Part shown: positions 17,959-26,497 of the stretch, one piece after another
Position numbering within the stretch: position 1 is the stretch's first letter
How the letters are laid out: every line of letters starts with the position of its first letter
Assembly: GCF_000970455.1 (NCBI RefSeq)
Contig: NZ_LAJG01000023.1
Location: 186,001 to 250,000 of the forward strand
Length of the DNA stretch: 64,000 bases
Reading direction: 5' to 3'
Source of the DNA: Devosia soli
GTDB lineage: Bacteria > Pseudomonadota > Alphaproteobacteria > Rhizobiales > Devosiaceae
Position numbers and translations under genes: made by a program
The notes under the pieces: model-generated
Database searches by the model: none
Told to the model about the DNA's origin: nothing
The model's input: the letters and a program-made list of their open reading frames with translations, nothing else

Positions 17959-17973
17959 GAACGGATACGGAAC
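17959..17973 (-). promoter_or_regulatory. LexA box 1 upstream of lexA
   Basis: GAAC-N7-GAAC on the plus strand, read as GTTC-N7-GTTC on the lexA strand: the alphaproteobacterial SOS box. It is 22 bases from the lexA ATG. Confidence 0.88.
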
Positions 17974-17983
17974 GACTATAGGT

Positions 17984-17998
17984 GTTCCGTCTATGTTC
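17984..17998 (+). promoter_or_regulatory. LexA box 2 upstream of lexA, opposite orientation
   Basis: A perfect GTTC-N7-GTTC direct repeat on the plus strand, 10 bases beyond box 1 and facing the other way. It may reinforce autorepression or control a rightward transcript. Confidence 0.85.
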
Positions 17999-18054
17999 CG
18001 CAAGAGTCCCCAGTATTTCTTAAATCGTACGGTCAAAGACACAAACAACGCTCG

Positions 18055-18081
18055 ACGCCTACACGTGGCGTTCTGTTTTTT
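18055..18081 (+). terminator. Small terminator-like hairpin between HIT gene and lexA boxes
   Basis: ACGCC (18055-18059) pairs with GGCGT (18067-18071), followed by TCTG and six T on the plus strand. No plus-strand gene precedes it. The minus-strand orientation, which would end the HIT transcript, lacks a clear T run. Confidence 0.45.
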
Positions 18082-18498
18082 CTAGAGCGCGGCTGAGATG
18101 TCTTTAGCAAGCTGCGCCAGCTCGGCATCGTCGGCCCTACCGCTGCCATGGGCGCCCAGCGCAATCCCTTCATAGGCGGGGATAAGATGGAAGTGGAGGT
18201 GGAAGACGGTCTGGCCGGCGGGGGCTTCATTGAACTGGGCGAGGCGAATGCCGTCTGCCTTCGTCACAGACTGGACCGCCTTGGCGACGCTTTGGACCAA
18301 AGGCATGACGCTGGAGAGAACTGAGGGATCGGCATCCAGAAGGTTACGCGACGAGGCCTTCGGAATAACCAGTGCATGACCCTTGGATTGCGGGAAAATG
18401 TCCATCATCACAAGCGCCGTTTCATCCTCGTAGACCTTGTGACAGGGGAGTTCGCCTTTGAGGATTTTGGCAAAGATATTGTTCGGGTCATAAGTCAT
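18082..18498 (-). CDS. HIT-family nucleotide-binding protein
   Basis: Histidine-triad hydrolase or transferase acting on nucleoside phosphoramidates or similar nucleotides. The 138 residues have the N-terminal NIFAKILKGELPCHKVYEDE and the triad HLHFHLIP in TVFHLHFHLIPAYEG, typical of the HinT-like branch. It starts 12 bases after the stop of the membrane hydroxylase/SDR gene, so the two probably share a transcript. The physiological substrate cannot be read from the sequence. Confidence 0.92.
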   Translation of the reverse strand: MTYDPNNIFAKILKGELPCHKVYEDETALVMMDIFPQSKGHALVIPKASSRNLLDADPSVLSSVMPLVQSVAKAVQSVTKADGIRLAQFNEAPAGQTVFHLHFHLIPAYEGIALGAHGSGRADDAELAQLAKDISAAL

Positions 18499-18510
18499 CG
18501 GAGCCTCGGA

Positions 18511-19638
18511 TTATTCGGCAGCAGCCAGCACTTCGTCGCTGGCATTGTTGGCATAGCGGAAGCGGAAGAAGTTGAGGACGGCGAGCCCCGTCAGGGTCAC
18601 CGGCACATATTTGAAGCCGCGGGTGATAAAAAAGAGCGTGATTTTGACCGCCGTCTCGGCCGACATGGCGCCTTTGCCCATCGCTGAGGTGAAGGACGAT
18701 GGGACGATGTGGCGGTAGATAAGCTCATCGGAGCGATAATACTGCCGCGCGCGAGCCGCGAAGGCGCGCTTGGAGCTCGAATAATCGCGCAGTTCGTCCA
18801 TGCCCATGTCGCCATGGAATTCGACTTCCGAGCCCACTGCCCAAACTTCCGGCGCCAGGAGGCGATTTTTGCCGAGGGCGGTGAAGCGTTCGGTGAGGTC
18901 GCGGAAGGTAACGTAATTGGCGTTCCAACAATCTTCGGTCTTGGCGCCGTGCGAGAGGATCAGGACGTCGGCGCGCGCGAGCTTTTCGTCCATCGCGGCA
19001 TAATTGCCGGCGCTGAAGTCGACGCCCGATTTGGCCGTTTCTACGATGCCGCCCCGCTTTTCAAGCGCCTCGGTCATCGCCGAGCCGAAGGCGCCGCCGG
19101 CGCCCGTGACGAGAAAGCGCCGCCCCTCAATCTGGCAGGTGGTCCCGACGAGGAGATCGAAGGTGTTGGCGAAGGAGGAAAAAAAGTTGTGCGGATAGAC
19201 GTGATGCATCGCATGGTAGTTGTTGTTGACCCACAACAGTCCCTGCTTGCCGCCCACGCGATCCATGGACATGTGATTGTAGTCCAGACCCTCCTCGCGC
19301 AGGGTCATGATGAACATGATTGTACGGATGACCGCCACGAGGGCCACCGGCTGCCACGGAATGGCCAGAAGAAAGAGCGCGATGGCGGCCATCGAGGTCA
19401 GGTATTCCGGCAGCACGTGATACCAGATGTTCTGGCGCGCATAGGCCGGGTTGATCTTCATATCGAGGCCGAGGAATTTGTGGTGCACCCAGTGCCAGGA
19501 CGAGAAGGTGCGCAGAAGGGGGATTTTTGACTTTTCCCAGCGGTGCAGCAGCCAATGGAGGGTATCGAACAGAGTCGTGGCCACCACGAAGACGACAAGA
19601 GCTTCGAGAATGAAGGCGACGACGTCCCAAAAGTCCAT
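18511..19638 (-). CDS. Fusion: membrane fatty-acid/sterol hydroxylase-type domain plus short-chain dehydrogenase
   Basis: Residues 1-170 are a membrane di-iron hydroxylase/desaturase-type domain with His clusters HWLLH (28-32), HWVHH (49-53) and HAMHH (142-146) and hydrophobic helices near 8-25, 80-110. From about 172 the chain continues without a break into an SDR Rossmann domain: TGAGGAFG (178-185), VGS (268-270) and the catalytic Y286-x3-K290 in YSSSK. A C-terminal hydrophobic segment follows (FRFRYANN end). Lipid hydroxylation coupled to oxidation of the new hydroxyl is a reasonable guess; the substrate is unknown. Bifunctional sterol desaturase/SDR annotations exist for such proteins. 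Confidence 0.85.
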   Translation of the reverse strand: MDFWDVVAFILEALVVFVVATTLFDTLHWLLHRWEKSKIPLLRTFSSWHWVHHKFLGLDMKINPAYARQNIWYHVLPEYLTSMAAIALFLLAIPWQPVALVAVIRTIMFIMTLREEGLDYNHMSMDRVGGKQGLLWVNNNYHAMHHVYPHNFFSSFANTFDLLVGTTCQIEGRRFLVTGAGGAFGSAMTEALEKRGGIVETAKSGVDFSAGNYAAMDEKLARADVLILSHGAKTEDCWNANYVTFRDLTERFTALGKNRLLAPEVWAVGSEVEFHGDMGMDELRDYSSSKRAFAARARQYYRSDELIYRHIVPSSFTSAMGKGAMSAETAVKITLFFITRGFKYVPVTLTGLAVLNFFRFRYANNASDEVLAAAE

Positions 19639-19695
19639 TGATTCCGGATCTCCAACGCGGGTTTCCGGCCTTTTAGCACACTCGTTTGGCCGGGG

Positions 19696-20868
19696 CTAAC
19701 GCTCCTGCCGTTCGCCCCTTCGATAGGGCGTAAACCCTTCTAGCGCCTCCTGTTCCCGCTCGACCGCCGGGCGCTCGGCTTCAAGATAATCGGCAACTGC
19801 TTCGCGCAGACCTGGATGGGCGATCCAATGAGCGGAGTGCGTCGTCACGGGGGTATAGCCGCGCGCCAGCTTGTGTTCGCCTTGGGCGCCGGCTTCGACG
19901 ACGGCTAGCTTGTGGGCGATGGCGTAGTCGATGGCCTGATAGTAGCAGACCTCGAAATGGAGGAAAGGCACGTCACGCGTGGCGCCCCAATTGCGGCCGT
20001 AGATGCGGTCGCGACCGAGGAAGTTGATGGCGCCAGCGATGGGCTGGTCGGCTTCGTAGGCAAAGACCAGGACGACCCGATCGGCCATGTACTGGCCAAG
20101 CAGCGAGAAAAACTGGCGATTGAGATATGGGCGGCCCCATTTGCGGGCGCCGGTATCCTCGTAAAAATCGAAGAAGGCGTCCCAATGGTGCTCCTTGATA
20201 TCGCCGCCCTGAAGCCATTTGATCGTCAGCCCATCGGCCAGCGCATCGCGACGCTCGCGCCGGATGGTCTTGCGTTTGCGGGATGAAAGGGACTCGAGGA
20301 ACTGCTCGAAGCTGTGAAAACCCTGATTGTGCCAATGAAATTGCGTGTCGACGCGGCTTAGCCAATCGGCGGCTTCGGTCAGTTGCGCATCCGCTTCCGG
20401 CAGGAAAGTCAGGTGGATCGATGATGCCTTGCGCTGCTGCGCCAATTCCTGCGCGGTCTGCAGCAGGGCGGCCTTGATCTCGAGGCTGTCACTGGGAACG
20501 AGCAGCTTCGGCGCGGTGACCGGAGTGAACGGCACGGAGCCTTGCAGCTTGGGATAATAGTGTCCGCCAGCGCGCTCGAGCGCTTGGGCCCAGCCATGAT
20601 CGAAGACATATTCGCCCATCGAGTGCGTTTTGAGAAACAGCGGCAGGAGACCGACCGGCGACGTGCCATCGGAAACGACGATATGCTGCGGCTGCCAGCC
20701 CGTGCGACCGGTTGCACAACCCGATTCTTCGAGGGCGCGAAAAAACGCAAAGTCTAGGAATGGATTGTCGGGCACGCCAGCGGTGCCTGGCACGAGAGCG
20801 TTCCACACTGCGGCGCCGACTGAAGCCGTCGTGGGATGGATGGTGGCGGTGAGACTATTCGGAGACAC
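19696..20868 (-). CDS. FemAB-like GNAT acyltransferase (DUF482 family)
   Basis: Large GNAT-fold protein of the COG3146/DUF482 type, about 390 residues. Recognisable parts are NPFLDFAFFRALEESGCA, FLSRKRKTIRRERR-like basic segment (SSRKRKTIRRERRDA), FYEDTGARKWGRPYLNRQFF and FEVCYYQAIDYAI. I chose a GTG at 20866-20868, overlapping the GDPD stop by 14 bases; the frame is open 21 codons further up but that part is not family-like, and the start is uncertain. The acceptor is not known. The cluster GNAT-GDPD-RidA recurs in Hyphomicrobiales. Confidence 0.82.
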   Translation of the reverse strand: MSPNSLTATIHPTTASVGAAVWNALVPGTAGVPDNPFLDFAFFRALEESGCATGRTGWQPQHIVVSDGTSPVGLLPLFLKTHSMGEYVFDHGWAQALERAGGHYYPKLQGSVPFTPVTAPKLLVPSDSLEIKAALLQTAQELAQQRKASSIHLTFLPEADAQLTEAADWLSRVDTQFHWHNQGFHSFEQFLESLSSRKRKTIRRERRDALADGLTIKWLQGGDIKEHHWDAFFDFYEDTGARKWGRPYLNRQFFSLLGQYMADRVVLVFAYEADQPIAGAINFLGRDRIYGRNWGATRDVPFLHFEVCYYQAIDYAIAHKLAVVEAGAQGEHKLARGYTPVTTHSAHWIAHPGLREAVADYLEAERPAVEREQEALEGFTPYRRGERQER

Positions 20869-21619
20869 TGTCCGGGTTGAACCCTTCGAACACGATCTGG
20901 TCGATGTAGGGGCGCGCGGCCTCTGCTTCAACCTTAGACCGGATCGTCCAGGCGGTCACGGGCTTGCCGAGCGCGCGCCAAAAGGTGATCGCCGGGAGAG
21001 TGAGGGCATTCTTGTCGCAGGAGATGAAATCGAACTGCGTTTCGTGCCAATGGAGGAGGTGGCGCAGGGTGTAGCGCTCATCTTCGGTGATGCCGGGCGG
21101 ATAATCCTCGCCTTCGTAGTCGTAAGTGATGATACCGCGCGGGCCCGCAAAGCCATATTCGCGAATGAGAGTGATGAGGCGGGGATCGAAGGATTCGACG
21201 GTCACCGGGCCGGAATACTGCGCAAGGGCGTTTGCGGCCACGCGGGCAAGGCGCTCGGTGGCTTCGCGCGTCGGCTGGTGCTTGAGCTCGATCTGAAGGA
21301 GAGCGCGGCCGGCGATTTGCTCGAGGAAGGCATCCAGCGTTTGCGGCCTGTCACCGGCGGCGCTACCGAGGAGCGTGATGCCGGTCATTTCCGCCACCGT
21401 GCGCTCGCTGACGAGGCCGGATTCGCCGGTCAGGCGTTCCAGCTTTTCGTCATGGAAGATTACAGCTTGTCCATCGCTCGTGAGCTGCAGGTCGCACTCG
21501 ATGGCAAAGTTTCCAGCGATGGCGGCGGCGAAGGCGCTGGCGCTGTTCTCGATGACGCCACCGGCGCGATCATGAAGGCCGCGATGAGCGACGGGACGGG
21601 GGAAGAGCGATTGGGCCAT
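20855..21619 (-). CDS. Glycerophosphodiester phosphodiesterase family protein
   Basis: Hydrolyses glycerophosphodiesters to glycerol-3-phosphate and an alcohol. The 254-residue form starts MAQSLFPRPVAHRGLHDRAG; the frame is open for 28 codons more, but the family begins at this point. Metal and catalytic residues sit in VAHRGLHD, IECDLQLTSDGQAVIFHD and LQIELKHQP. No signal peptide is visible, so it is probably cytoplasmic. Its stop overlaps the downstream acyltransferase start. Confidence 0.88.
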   Translation of the reverse strand: MAQSLFPRPVAHRGLHDRAGGVIENSASAFAAAIAGNFAIECDLQLTSDGQAVIFHDEKLERLTGESGLVSERTVAEMTGITLLGSAAGDRPQTLDAFLEQIAGRALLQIELKHQPTREATERLARVAANALAQYSGPVTVESFDPRLITLIREYGFAGPRGIITYDYEGEDYPPGITEDERYTLRHLLHWHETQFDFISCDKNALTLPAITFWRALGKPVTAWTIRSKVEAEAARPYIDQIVFEGFNPDSVSE

Positions 21620-21789
21620 TGGACAGACCTGGGGATTGTTGGGAGGCGTCCGGTTCGCACGCCTCCGTGACAGTGTGATTGCAGTCTCTTCGATTGTCGT
21701 CACTGATTAGCTTGGCCGGAGAATTCAGCTCTCGGGAGGCATGAACCACCGTGACAGGCCCGGCGGTGATGACGATTGGAAGTTGAGGT

Positions 21790-22248
21790 CTAGACTTCGA
21801 TGACTGCGTCGATTTCCACCGCGGCGCCGAAGGGCAGGGAGGCGACGCCGAAAGCGGCGCGTGCATGCTTGCCCTTGTCGCCGAGAATGCCGACCAGCAG
21901 GTTGGAGGCGCCATTGGCCACGAGGTGCTGTTCGGTGAAGTTGGGGTGCGAGCACACCAGAACGGTCAGCTTCAGAATCTTCTTTACTTCATGAAGCGGA
22001 ATGCCCGCCGAAAACACGACGTGCGAGAGGACATTGAGAATTGCGAGTTCAGCGGCGTTCCCGCCTTGCTGAACATTCATGGTGTCGCCGAGGCGACCTT
22101 CAACAACTCCGTTCTCGCCGGACGAGATCTGTCCCGAAACGTAGATGAGGTTGCCGCTGCGGGTAACGGGGACATAGCTGGCCACCGGCGCTTTTGGCGC
22201 GGGCAGTTCATAGCCGTATTCGCGGAGCTTTTGGATCGGATCGGTCAT
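21790..22248 (-). CDS. RidA/YjgF-family protein
   Basis: Member of the RidA superfamily, which deaminates reactive enamine/imine intermediates; this 152-residue type belongs to the longer YabJ-like branch. Visible motifs are [33 protein letters not shown] and the end [22 protein letters not shown]. The conserved Arg of true imine deaminases near the C-terminus is not evident, so activity is uncertain. It overlaps the dinB stop by 4 bases, which implies coupling. Confidence 0.9.
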   Translation of the reverse strand: MTDPIQKLREYGYELPAPKAPVASYVPVTRSGNLIYVSGQISSGENGVVEGRLGDTMNVQQGGNAAELAILNVLSHVVFSAGIPLHEVKKILKLTVLVCSHPNFTEQHLVANGASNLLVGILGDKGKHARAAFGVASLPFGAAVEIDAVIEV

Positions 22249-23573
22249 CGCGTCTTGCCTTCCAGGTCTTCTGCTTCTTCTTCAGATGCCGGCGCCGACC
22301 GAGGATCGGGCCGATTGGTATATAGCTTGCCGCGTACCACGGCGGCGCGGCCAAAGCGCGACCGAACGCGGTCCATCGCTCGTTCGGCCGCCGCCTTGCG
22401 CGCGACCTGCGGTTCGAGCAGGTCGATCGGATCGGACCCATCTGCTGCTTCGATTCCAGAAACGCCAATGCCGATCAATCGGAACGGCGTGCCGTCCACC
22501 TCGCGCTGCAGAAGGCTCAGCCCCGCTTCGTAAAGCACGTTGGCAAGCTGCGTCGGCATCATCAGGTGTCGGGCGCGGGTGCGCAACTTAAATCCGGCCG
22601 TTTTGAGCTTCAGCGTCACCGTGTCGCCGACGATGCCCTTGGCCTTGAGGCGTTCGGAAAGCCGCTCGCTGCAATGCAAAAGCTCGGTGGAAAGTTCTTC
22701 GAGCGTTGTGTGGTCGCGGTTGAAGGTGGTTTCCGACGAGACGGTTTTCATCTCGCTGTCGGTCGAAACGCGGCGGCTATCCTGACCCTGGGACAGTCGA
22801 GCAAGGCGCGCACCCGATTCGCCATAAAGTTTCATCAGCCGGTTGGGGTCTTCGGCCTGCAGCTGGCCTATCGTGTGGTAGCCGTCTTTCCTCAGCGTTT
22901 CCGCAAACACCTTGCCGACACCAAAGATCATGCTGATCGGTTTTGGCGCCAGAAATTGCAGCGTTTCCGCCTTGCCGATGACTGCAAAGCCGCGGGGTTT
23001 GTCGAGATCAGAGGCGACTTTGGCGAGAAACTTGTTGTGGCTCAGCCCAACCGAAATCGTGACGCCGATCTCCTGTTCGACAGTGCGGGCAAAACGGGCC
23101 AATGCGATCGCTGGTGGGGCCTTATGGACTTTTTCCGTGCCGGTGAGATCGAGGAATGCCTCATCGATGGATATGGGTTCAACAAGCGGCGTTAGCGCTT
23201 CCATGTGCGTGCGAATGGCCCGGCTGACCTCGACATATTTTGCCATGTTCGGCTTGATGATCACCGCATCGGGGCAGAGATCCATTGCCTTGAACATCGG
23301 CATGGCTGAGCGCACGCCGGATTGCCGGGCAATGTAGCAGCAGGTCGAGACGACGCCGCGCGTGCCACCACCGATGATCAACGGACGATCGCGCAGGCTA
23401 GGATCGTCCCGCTTTTCGACGGAAGCGAAAAATGCGTCGCAATCGACATGGGCGATCGAAAGGCCGAGCAGTTCGTTGTGGCTGCGGATGCGCGGCGAGC
23501 CGCATTTCGGGCACCGCCGCGGTTCAGTCGCGGCATTTCCGAAGTTGAGACAATCGCGACACAGCCAATCCAT
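22245..23573 (-). CDS. dinB: DNA polymerase IV (Y family) with N-terminal zinc ribbon
   Basis: Translesion DNA polymerase. After an N-terminal ribbon with two Cys pairs (CRDC at 5-8, CPKCGS at 21-24), the catalytic palm has [12 protein letters not shown] and [13 protein letters not shown], whose acidic residues bind Mg. The finger, thumb ([22 protein letters not shown]) and little-finger domains follow to residue 442. The N-terminal ribbon is common in rhizobial DinB. No LexA box of the GTTC-N7-GTTC type lies in the short gap upstream; transcription probably begins before the DUF3572 gene. Confidence 0.94.
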   Translation of the reverse strand: MDWLCRDCLNFGNAATEPRRCPKCGSPRIRSHNELLGLSIAHVDCDAFFASVEKRDDPSLRDRPLIIGGGTRGVVSTCCYIARQSGVRSAMPMFKAMDLCPDAVIIKPNMAKYVEVSRAIRTHMEALTPLVEPISIDEAFLDLTGTEKVHKAPPAIALARFARTVEQEIGVTISVGLSHNKFLAKVASDLDKPRGFAVIGKAETLQFLAPKPISMIFGVGKVFAETLRKDGYHTIGQLQAEDPNRLMKLYGESGARLARLSQGQDSRRVSTDSEMKTVSSETTFNRDHTTLEELSTELLHCSERLSERLKAKGIVGDTVTLKLKTAGFKLRTRARHLMMPTQLANVLYEAGLSLLQREVDGTPFRLIGIGVSGIEAADGSDPIDLLEPQVARKAAAERAMDRVRSRFGRAAVVRGKLYTNRPDPRSAPASEEEAEDLEGKTR

Positions 23574-23582
23574 TGGAGGAAC

Positions 23583-23873
23583 TTATCCGTTCGGATTGAG
23601 CTTGTGCCACAGGCGCATGAACGTCTCGGGGCTCATACCGGTATTGGCGCACAGGGCGAGCAGAATCGATTCATTTGCGGCAAAGTAATCGACGAGCCCT
23701 GTCTGCAGACGCTTCGTGCCAACGGCGGCCCGCAGTGCCTGTGGGTCGAGCCCAGCTTGGTTCATGAAGGCGAGAAGCTCATCCGGATGCTCGGAAAGAT
23801 AGCCAAGGCAGGCGTCGGCTACTTCGGTAAGAGTCGGCGGAGCGGTCTTGGCAACGGGCAATTGAAGCCTCAT
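23583..23873 (-). CDS. DUF3572 family protein
   Basis: A 96-residue protein of unknown function, recognised from the pattern LGYLSEHPDELLAFMNQAGLDPQALRAAV and YFAANESILLALCANTGMSPE. I use the ATG at 23873 (MRLQLPVAK); the frame extends 37 codons upstream without family features. It stands divergent from divK and 9 bases upstream of dinB, the position DUF3572 genes commonly hold in Hyphomicrobiales. Nothing in it suggests an enzyme; it is small, soluble and helical. Confidence 0.85.
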   Translation of the reverse strand: MRLQLPVAKTAPPTLTEVADACLGYLSEHPDELLAFMNQAGLDPQALRAAVGTKRLQTGLVDYFAANESILLALCANTGMSPETFMRLWHKLNPNG

Positions 23874-23983
23874 TTGAGGTTTTGTAACGCTTTGAATGTT
23901 ACCCCAATACGGCGGGGAAGCGAAAGGCCGTGGTGCTGCGCTGGAAACAACGCGCCGCGCCGCAGGCTCGCAAGTGAGGACCA

Positions 23984-24355
23984 ATGTCCAAGACAGTGAT
24001 GATCGTCGAAGATAACGAGCTGAACATGAAGCTCTTCAACGATCTGCTTGAATCGCGTGGCTATAGGGTCATCCAGACCCGCAACGGTCTTGAAGCTCTT
24101 GATCTCGCCCGGGCCCATATGCCCGACCTGATCCTGATGGACATCCAACTGCCCGAGGTTTCGGGCCTTGTCGTCACCAAGTGGCTCAAGGACGACGATC
24201 AACTGGCCCATATCCCTGTCATCGCCGTAACGGCCTTTGCCATGAAGGGTGACGAGGAGCGGATTCTTCAAGGTGGATGTGAGGGTTACATCAGCAAGCC
24301 CATCTCCGTGTCTCACTTTCTGGAAACCATTGCCCGCTACATTGGGCCTGCCTGA
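23984..24355 (+). CDS. divK: Single-domain response regulator DivK
   Basis: Stand-alone receiver domain that controls the CtrA cell-cycle pathway through DivJ/PleC-type kinases. The 123 residues have the acidic pocket ED (9-10), phospho-acceptor D53 ([10 protein letters not shown]) and K105 (GYISKPIS). It is followed by pleD after 85 bases containing a strong hairpin, and is divergent from DUF3572. The divK-pleD pair is a classic alphaproteobacterial cell-cycle locus. Confidence 0.95.
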   Translation: MSKTVMIVEDNELNMKLFNDLLESRGYRVIQTRNGLEALDLARAHMPDLILMDIQLPEVSGLVVTKWLKDDDQLAHIPVIAVTAFAMKGDEERILQGGCEGYISKPISVSHFLETIARYIGPA

Positions 24356-24386
24356 AGGCTCGGACGCCAGCACGCGTTCGGCCTGA

Positions 24387-24412
24387 CGCCGACAGTCGGG
24401 ACGCTGTCGGCG
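24387..24412 (+). other. GC-rich hairpin between divK and pleD
   Basis: Perfect 9-bp stem CGCCGACAG (24387-24395) with CTGTCGGCG (24404-24412), 8-nt loop, no T run. It could be a processing or stabilising element separating divK and pleD levels. Confidence 0.5.
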
Positions 24413-24440
24413 CGATGCTCTGTGACTTGGGGGATTTGAC

Positions 24441-25811
24441 GTGACCGCGCGCGTTTTGATTGTCGATGACATTCCAACCAATGTGCGGCTGCTCGAAGCT
24501 CGGCTCACTGCAGAATATTTCGAGGTTCTGATCGCCAATTCCGGGCCCGAGGCGCTGGCAATCTGCCAGGAGACCGAGGTCGACATCATCCTTCTCGACG
24601 TGATGATGCCCGTGATGGACGGTTTCGAGGTTTGCCGCCGCCTCAAGGCCAGCCCGAAAACGCACCACGTGCCCGTGCTAATGATCACCGCGCTTGACCA
24701 GCCCTCGGACCGCGTAAAGGGCCTTGAGGCCGGGGCGGACGATTTCCTCACCAAGCCGGTCGACGACATGCAGCTGATGGCGCGCGTCAAAAGCTTGGCG
24801 CGGCTCAAGTCGCTGACCGACGAACTGCGCGCCCGCGCGTTGACCGGCCAGCAGATCGCCATCGAAGATGCCTTGCGGGCCATGGATTCGATTTCGACGA
24901 GCGGCGGCTCGGTTCTCATCATCGATACCGACAAACGCCATGCCGAGCGCGTGCAAGGCTATCTTGCGCATGAGCATAAGGTCGACGTGCTGCTCGAGCC
25001 GGCCGATGCGGTGTTTCAGGTTTCTGGCGCCAAGTACGAGCTGGCGCTGGTCAGCATGTCGCTGAACGATTTTGATCCGCTGCGCGTCTGCTCGCAAATC
25101 CGGACGGTGGACCATACCCGAAACCTGCCGATCATCCTGATGGCGGACGAAAGCGACAAGCCGCGCGTGGTGCGGGCGCTGGACCTGGGCGTCAACGATT
25201 TCATCTCGCGGCCCATCGAACGCAACGAACTGATGGCGCGCGTGCGCACGCAGATCCGCCGGCATCGCTACGCCATGGAGCTGCGCCAGAGCGTCAACAA
25301 TTCCATCGCCCAAGCGGTTACCGACGATCTCACCGGCCTCTACAACCGCCGCTATTTCGATAGGCACCTCAACATCTTGCTAGGGAAGGCCCAGGAGCAG
25401 GAGCGCGAGCTGGCAGTGATGATCCTCGACATCGATCACTTCAAGGCTGTCAATGACACCTATGGCCATGACGTGGGCGACGTGGTGCTCAAGGAGTTTT
25501 CAGCGCGCGTGAAGCGCAATATCCGCGGGGTCGATCTCGCCTGCCGGTTCGGCGGGGAAGAGTTCGTCGTGCTGATGCCCGATACCGACACCAGCAATGC
25601 CGAGCTGGTCGCCGAGCGGGTGCGGGAGGCGATTGCCAACAAGCCGTTCGAGATCGGGGCGCAGCGGCCTCTGTCGGTGACGGTGTCGGTGGGGGTCTCG
25701 TTCAATGAAACCGGCGCGGATACGCCGGAAACCTTGATCAAGCGGGCGGATGTGGCGCTTTACCGCGCAAAGCGCGAGGGACGCAATCGCGTCATCCTCG
25801 ATGCGGCTTGA
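24441..25811 (+). CDS. pleD: Diguanylate cyclase response regulator PleD
   Basis: Two receiver domains and a GGDEF domain; makes c-di-GMP in a phosphorylation-dependent way during cell polarity change. The first receiver has D53 (ILLDVMMPVMD) and K105 (FLTKPVD). The second receiver (about 156-275) has serine where the acceptor Asp should be (LALVSMSLND), so it is degenerate and probably structural. The GGDEF domain (about 290-455) has the active site GGEEF at 371-375 and the product-inhibition I-site RGVD at 362-365, five residues upstream. Domain order and length (456) match PleD. Confidence 0.95.
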   Translation: MTARVLIVDDIPTNVRLLEARLTAEYFEVLIANSGPEALAICQETEVDIILLDVMMPVMDGFEVCRRLKASPKTHHVPVLMITALDQPSDRVKGLEAGADDFLTKPVDDMQLMARVKSLARLKSLTDELRARALTGQQIAIEDALRAMDSISTSGGSVLIIDTDKRHAERVQGYLAHEHKVDVLLEPADAVFQVSGAKYELALVSMSLNDFDPLRVCSQIRTVDHTRNLPIILMADESDKPRVVRALDLGVNDFISRPIERNELMARVRTQIRRHRYAMELRQSVNNSIAQAVTDDLTGLYNRRYFDRHLNILLGKAQEQERELAVMILDIDHFKAVNDTYGHDVGDVVLKEFSARVKRNIRGVDLACRFGGEEFVVLMPDTDTSNAELVAERVREAIANKPFEIGAQRPLSVTVSVGVSFNETGADTPETLIKRADVALYRAKREGRNRVILDAA

Positions 25812-25882
25812 TTAAAAGGCCGCCTATTAGGGTTATCTGTTATAATTAACAAAAGGTTATGCCGCCGAAACGGCCGGTAAAC

Positions 25883-26118
25883 CTTGAGTTTTTGCTGCTG
25901 CGGAGTAGGTTGAACTCAAGACAGCGAGCGGGGAATACCCGAACTGTTCTAGAGCTCCCTACGGCTTTTCTCAGGTCCGCCGCAACTCCTGAGTTCCGTA
26001 GGGCGGTTGGTCCGGACGCGGTGAGAGTGGCCTCTTCGACGTACCGCTCCGGACCAGCCACTCATTCTTCGTACAGGTTATGGTTAGGCGTTCCGATGTT
26101 AGCATTCCGTTAACATCG
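25883..26118 (+). ncRNA. Candidate structured RNA downstream of pleD
   Basis: The 399-base gap between pleD and rpmG carries four consecutive inverted repeats: 25883-25890/25913-25920 (CTTGAGTT/AACTCAAG), 25957-26003 (8-bp CCCTACGG/CCGTAGGG enclosing 6-bp CTCAGG/CCTGAG), 26005-26059 (12-bp GGTTGGTCCGGA/TCCGGACCAGCC with one G-U, then 5 bp and a small inner stem) and 26094-26118 (CGATGTTA/TAACATCG). A TATAAT lies at 25841-25846 on the plus strand without a clear -35. No open frame here looks coding. Strand and boundaries are guesses; a repeat element is the alternative. Confidence 0.4.
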
Positions 26119-26157
26119 AGTTTGCCGTTTAGCCCAGTTCGTCAAGCCAGATAGCAA

Positions 26158-26184
26158 AAGGCCCCGCACGATGTGCAGGGCCTT
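26158..26184 (-). terminator. Intrinsic terminator of rpmG
   Basis: AAGGCCC and GCAC (26158-26169) pair with GTGC and GGGCCTT (26173-26184), loop GAT; read on the minus strand the stem ends in CCTTTTG. It lies 27 bases after the rpmG stop. Confidence 0.75.
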
Positions 26185-26210
26185 CAAGCGCGTAAAATGG
26201 TCAGACCAGA

Positions 26211-26378
26211 TTACTTGATCTTGGCTTCCTTGAATTCGACGTGCTTGCGAGCTACCGGATCGTACTTCTTGAAAGCCAGCTTTTCGGTCTGGGTACGGGC
26301 GTTCTTCTTGGTCACGTAGAAGTAGCCAGTATCGGCAGTCGACACGAGCTTGATCTTGATGGTGGCGGCTTTTGCCAT
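26211..26378 (-). CDS. rpmG: 50S ribosomal protein L33
   Basis: Small ribosomal protein of the large subunit. The 55 residues ([20 protein letters not shown]..., ending [11 protein letters not shown]) match the zinc-independent L33 of proteobacteria: the Cys pairs of the zinc-binding form are absent. An in-frame ATG six codons upstream is less likely because the family begins at MAKA. Its place after the divK-pleD locus is typical of Hyphomicrobiales. Confidence 0.96.
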   Translation of the reverse strand: MAKAATIKIKLVSTADTGYFYVTKKNARTQTEKLAFKKYDPVARKHVEFKEAKIK

Positions 26379-26497
26379 TTTCGTAGTCCTTATCAAAACG
26401 AAAAGGCGCCGCGAGCCAAGGCAGCGCCGGAATTTGGGCGCAACCTACGGATTTGGCCGACATTGTCAAGCAGATAGAGGGTTATGGAAACAGTAGG

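Noticed and set aside
25846..25860. A CtrA-like site (TTAA-N7-TTAT) after pleD
   Set aside because: One base off the TTAA-N7-TTAA pattern and not in front of a clear gene; such AT motifs are easily met by chance in an AT-rich gap.
25957..26003. Signal recognition particle RNA or tRNA, suggested by CTCAGGTCCG in a hairpin loop
   Set aside because: The conserved GGAAGGAAGCAGC part of SRP RNA is absent, and no T-loop or CCA end of a tRNA is present.
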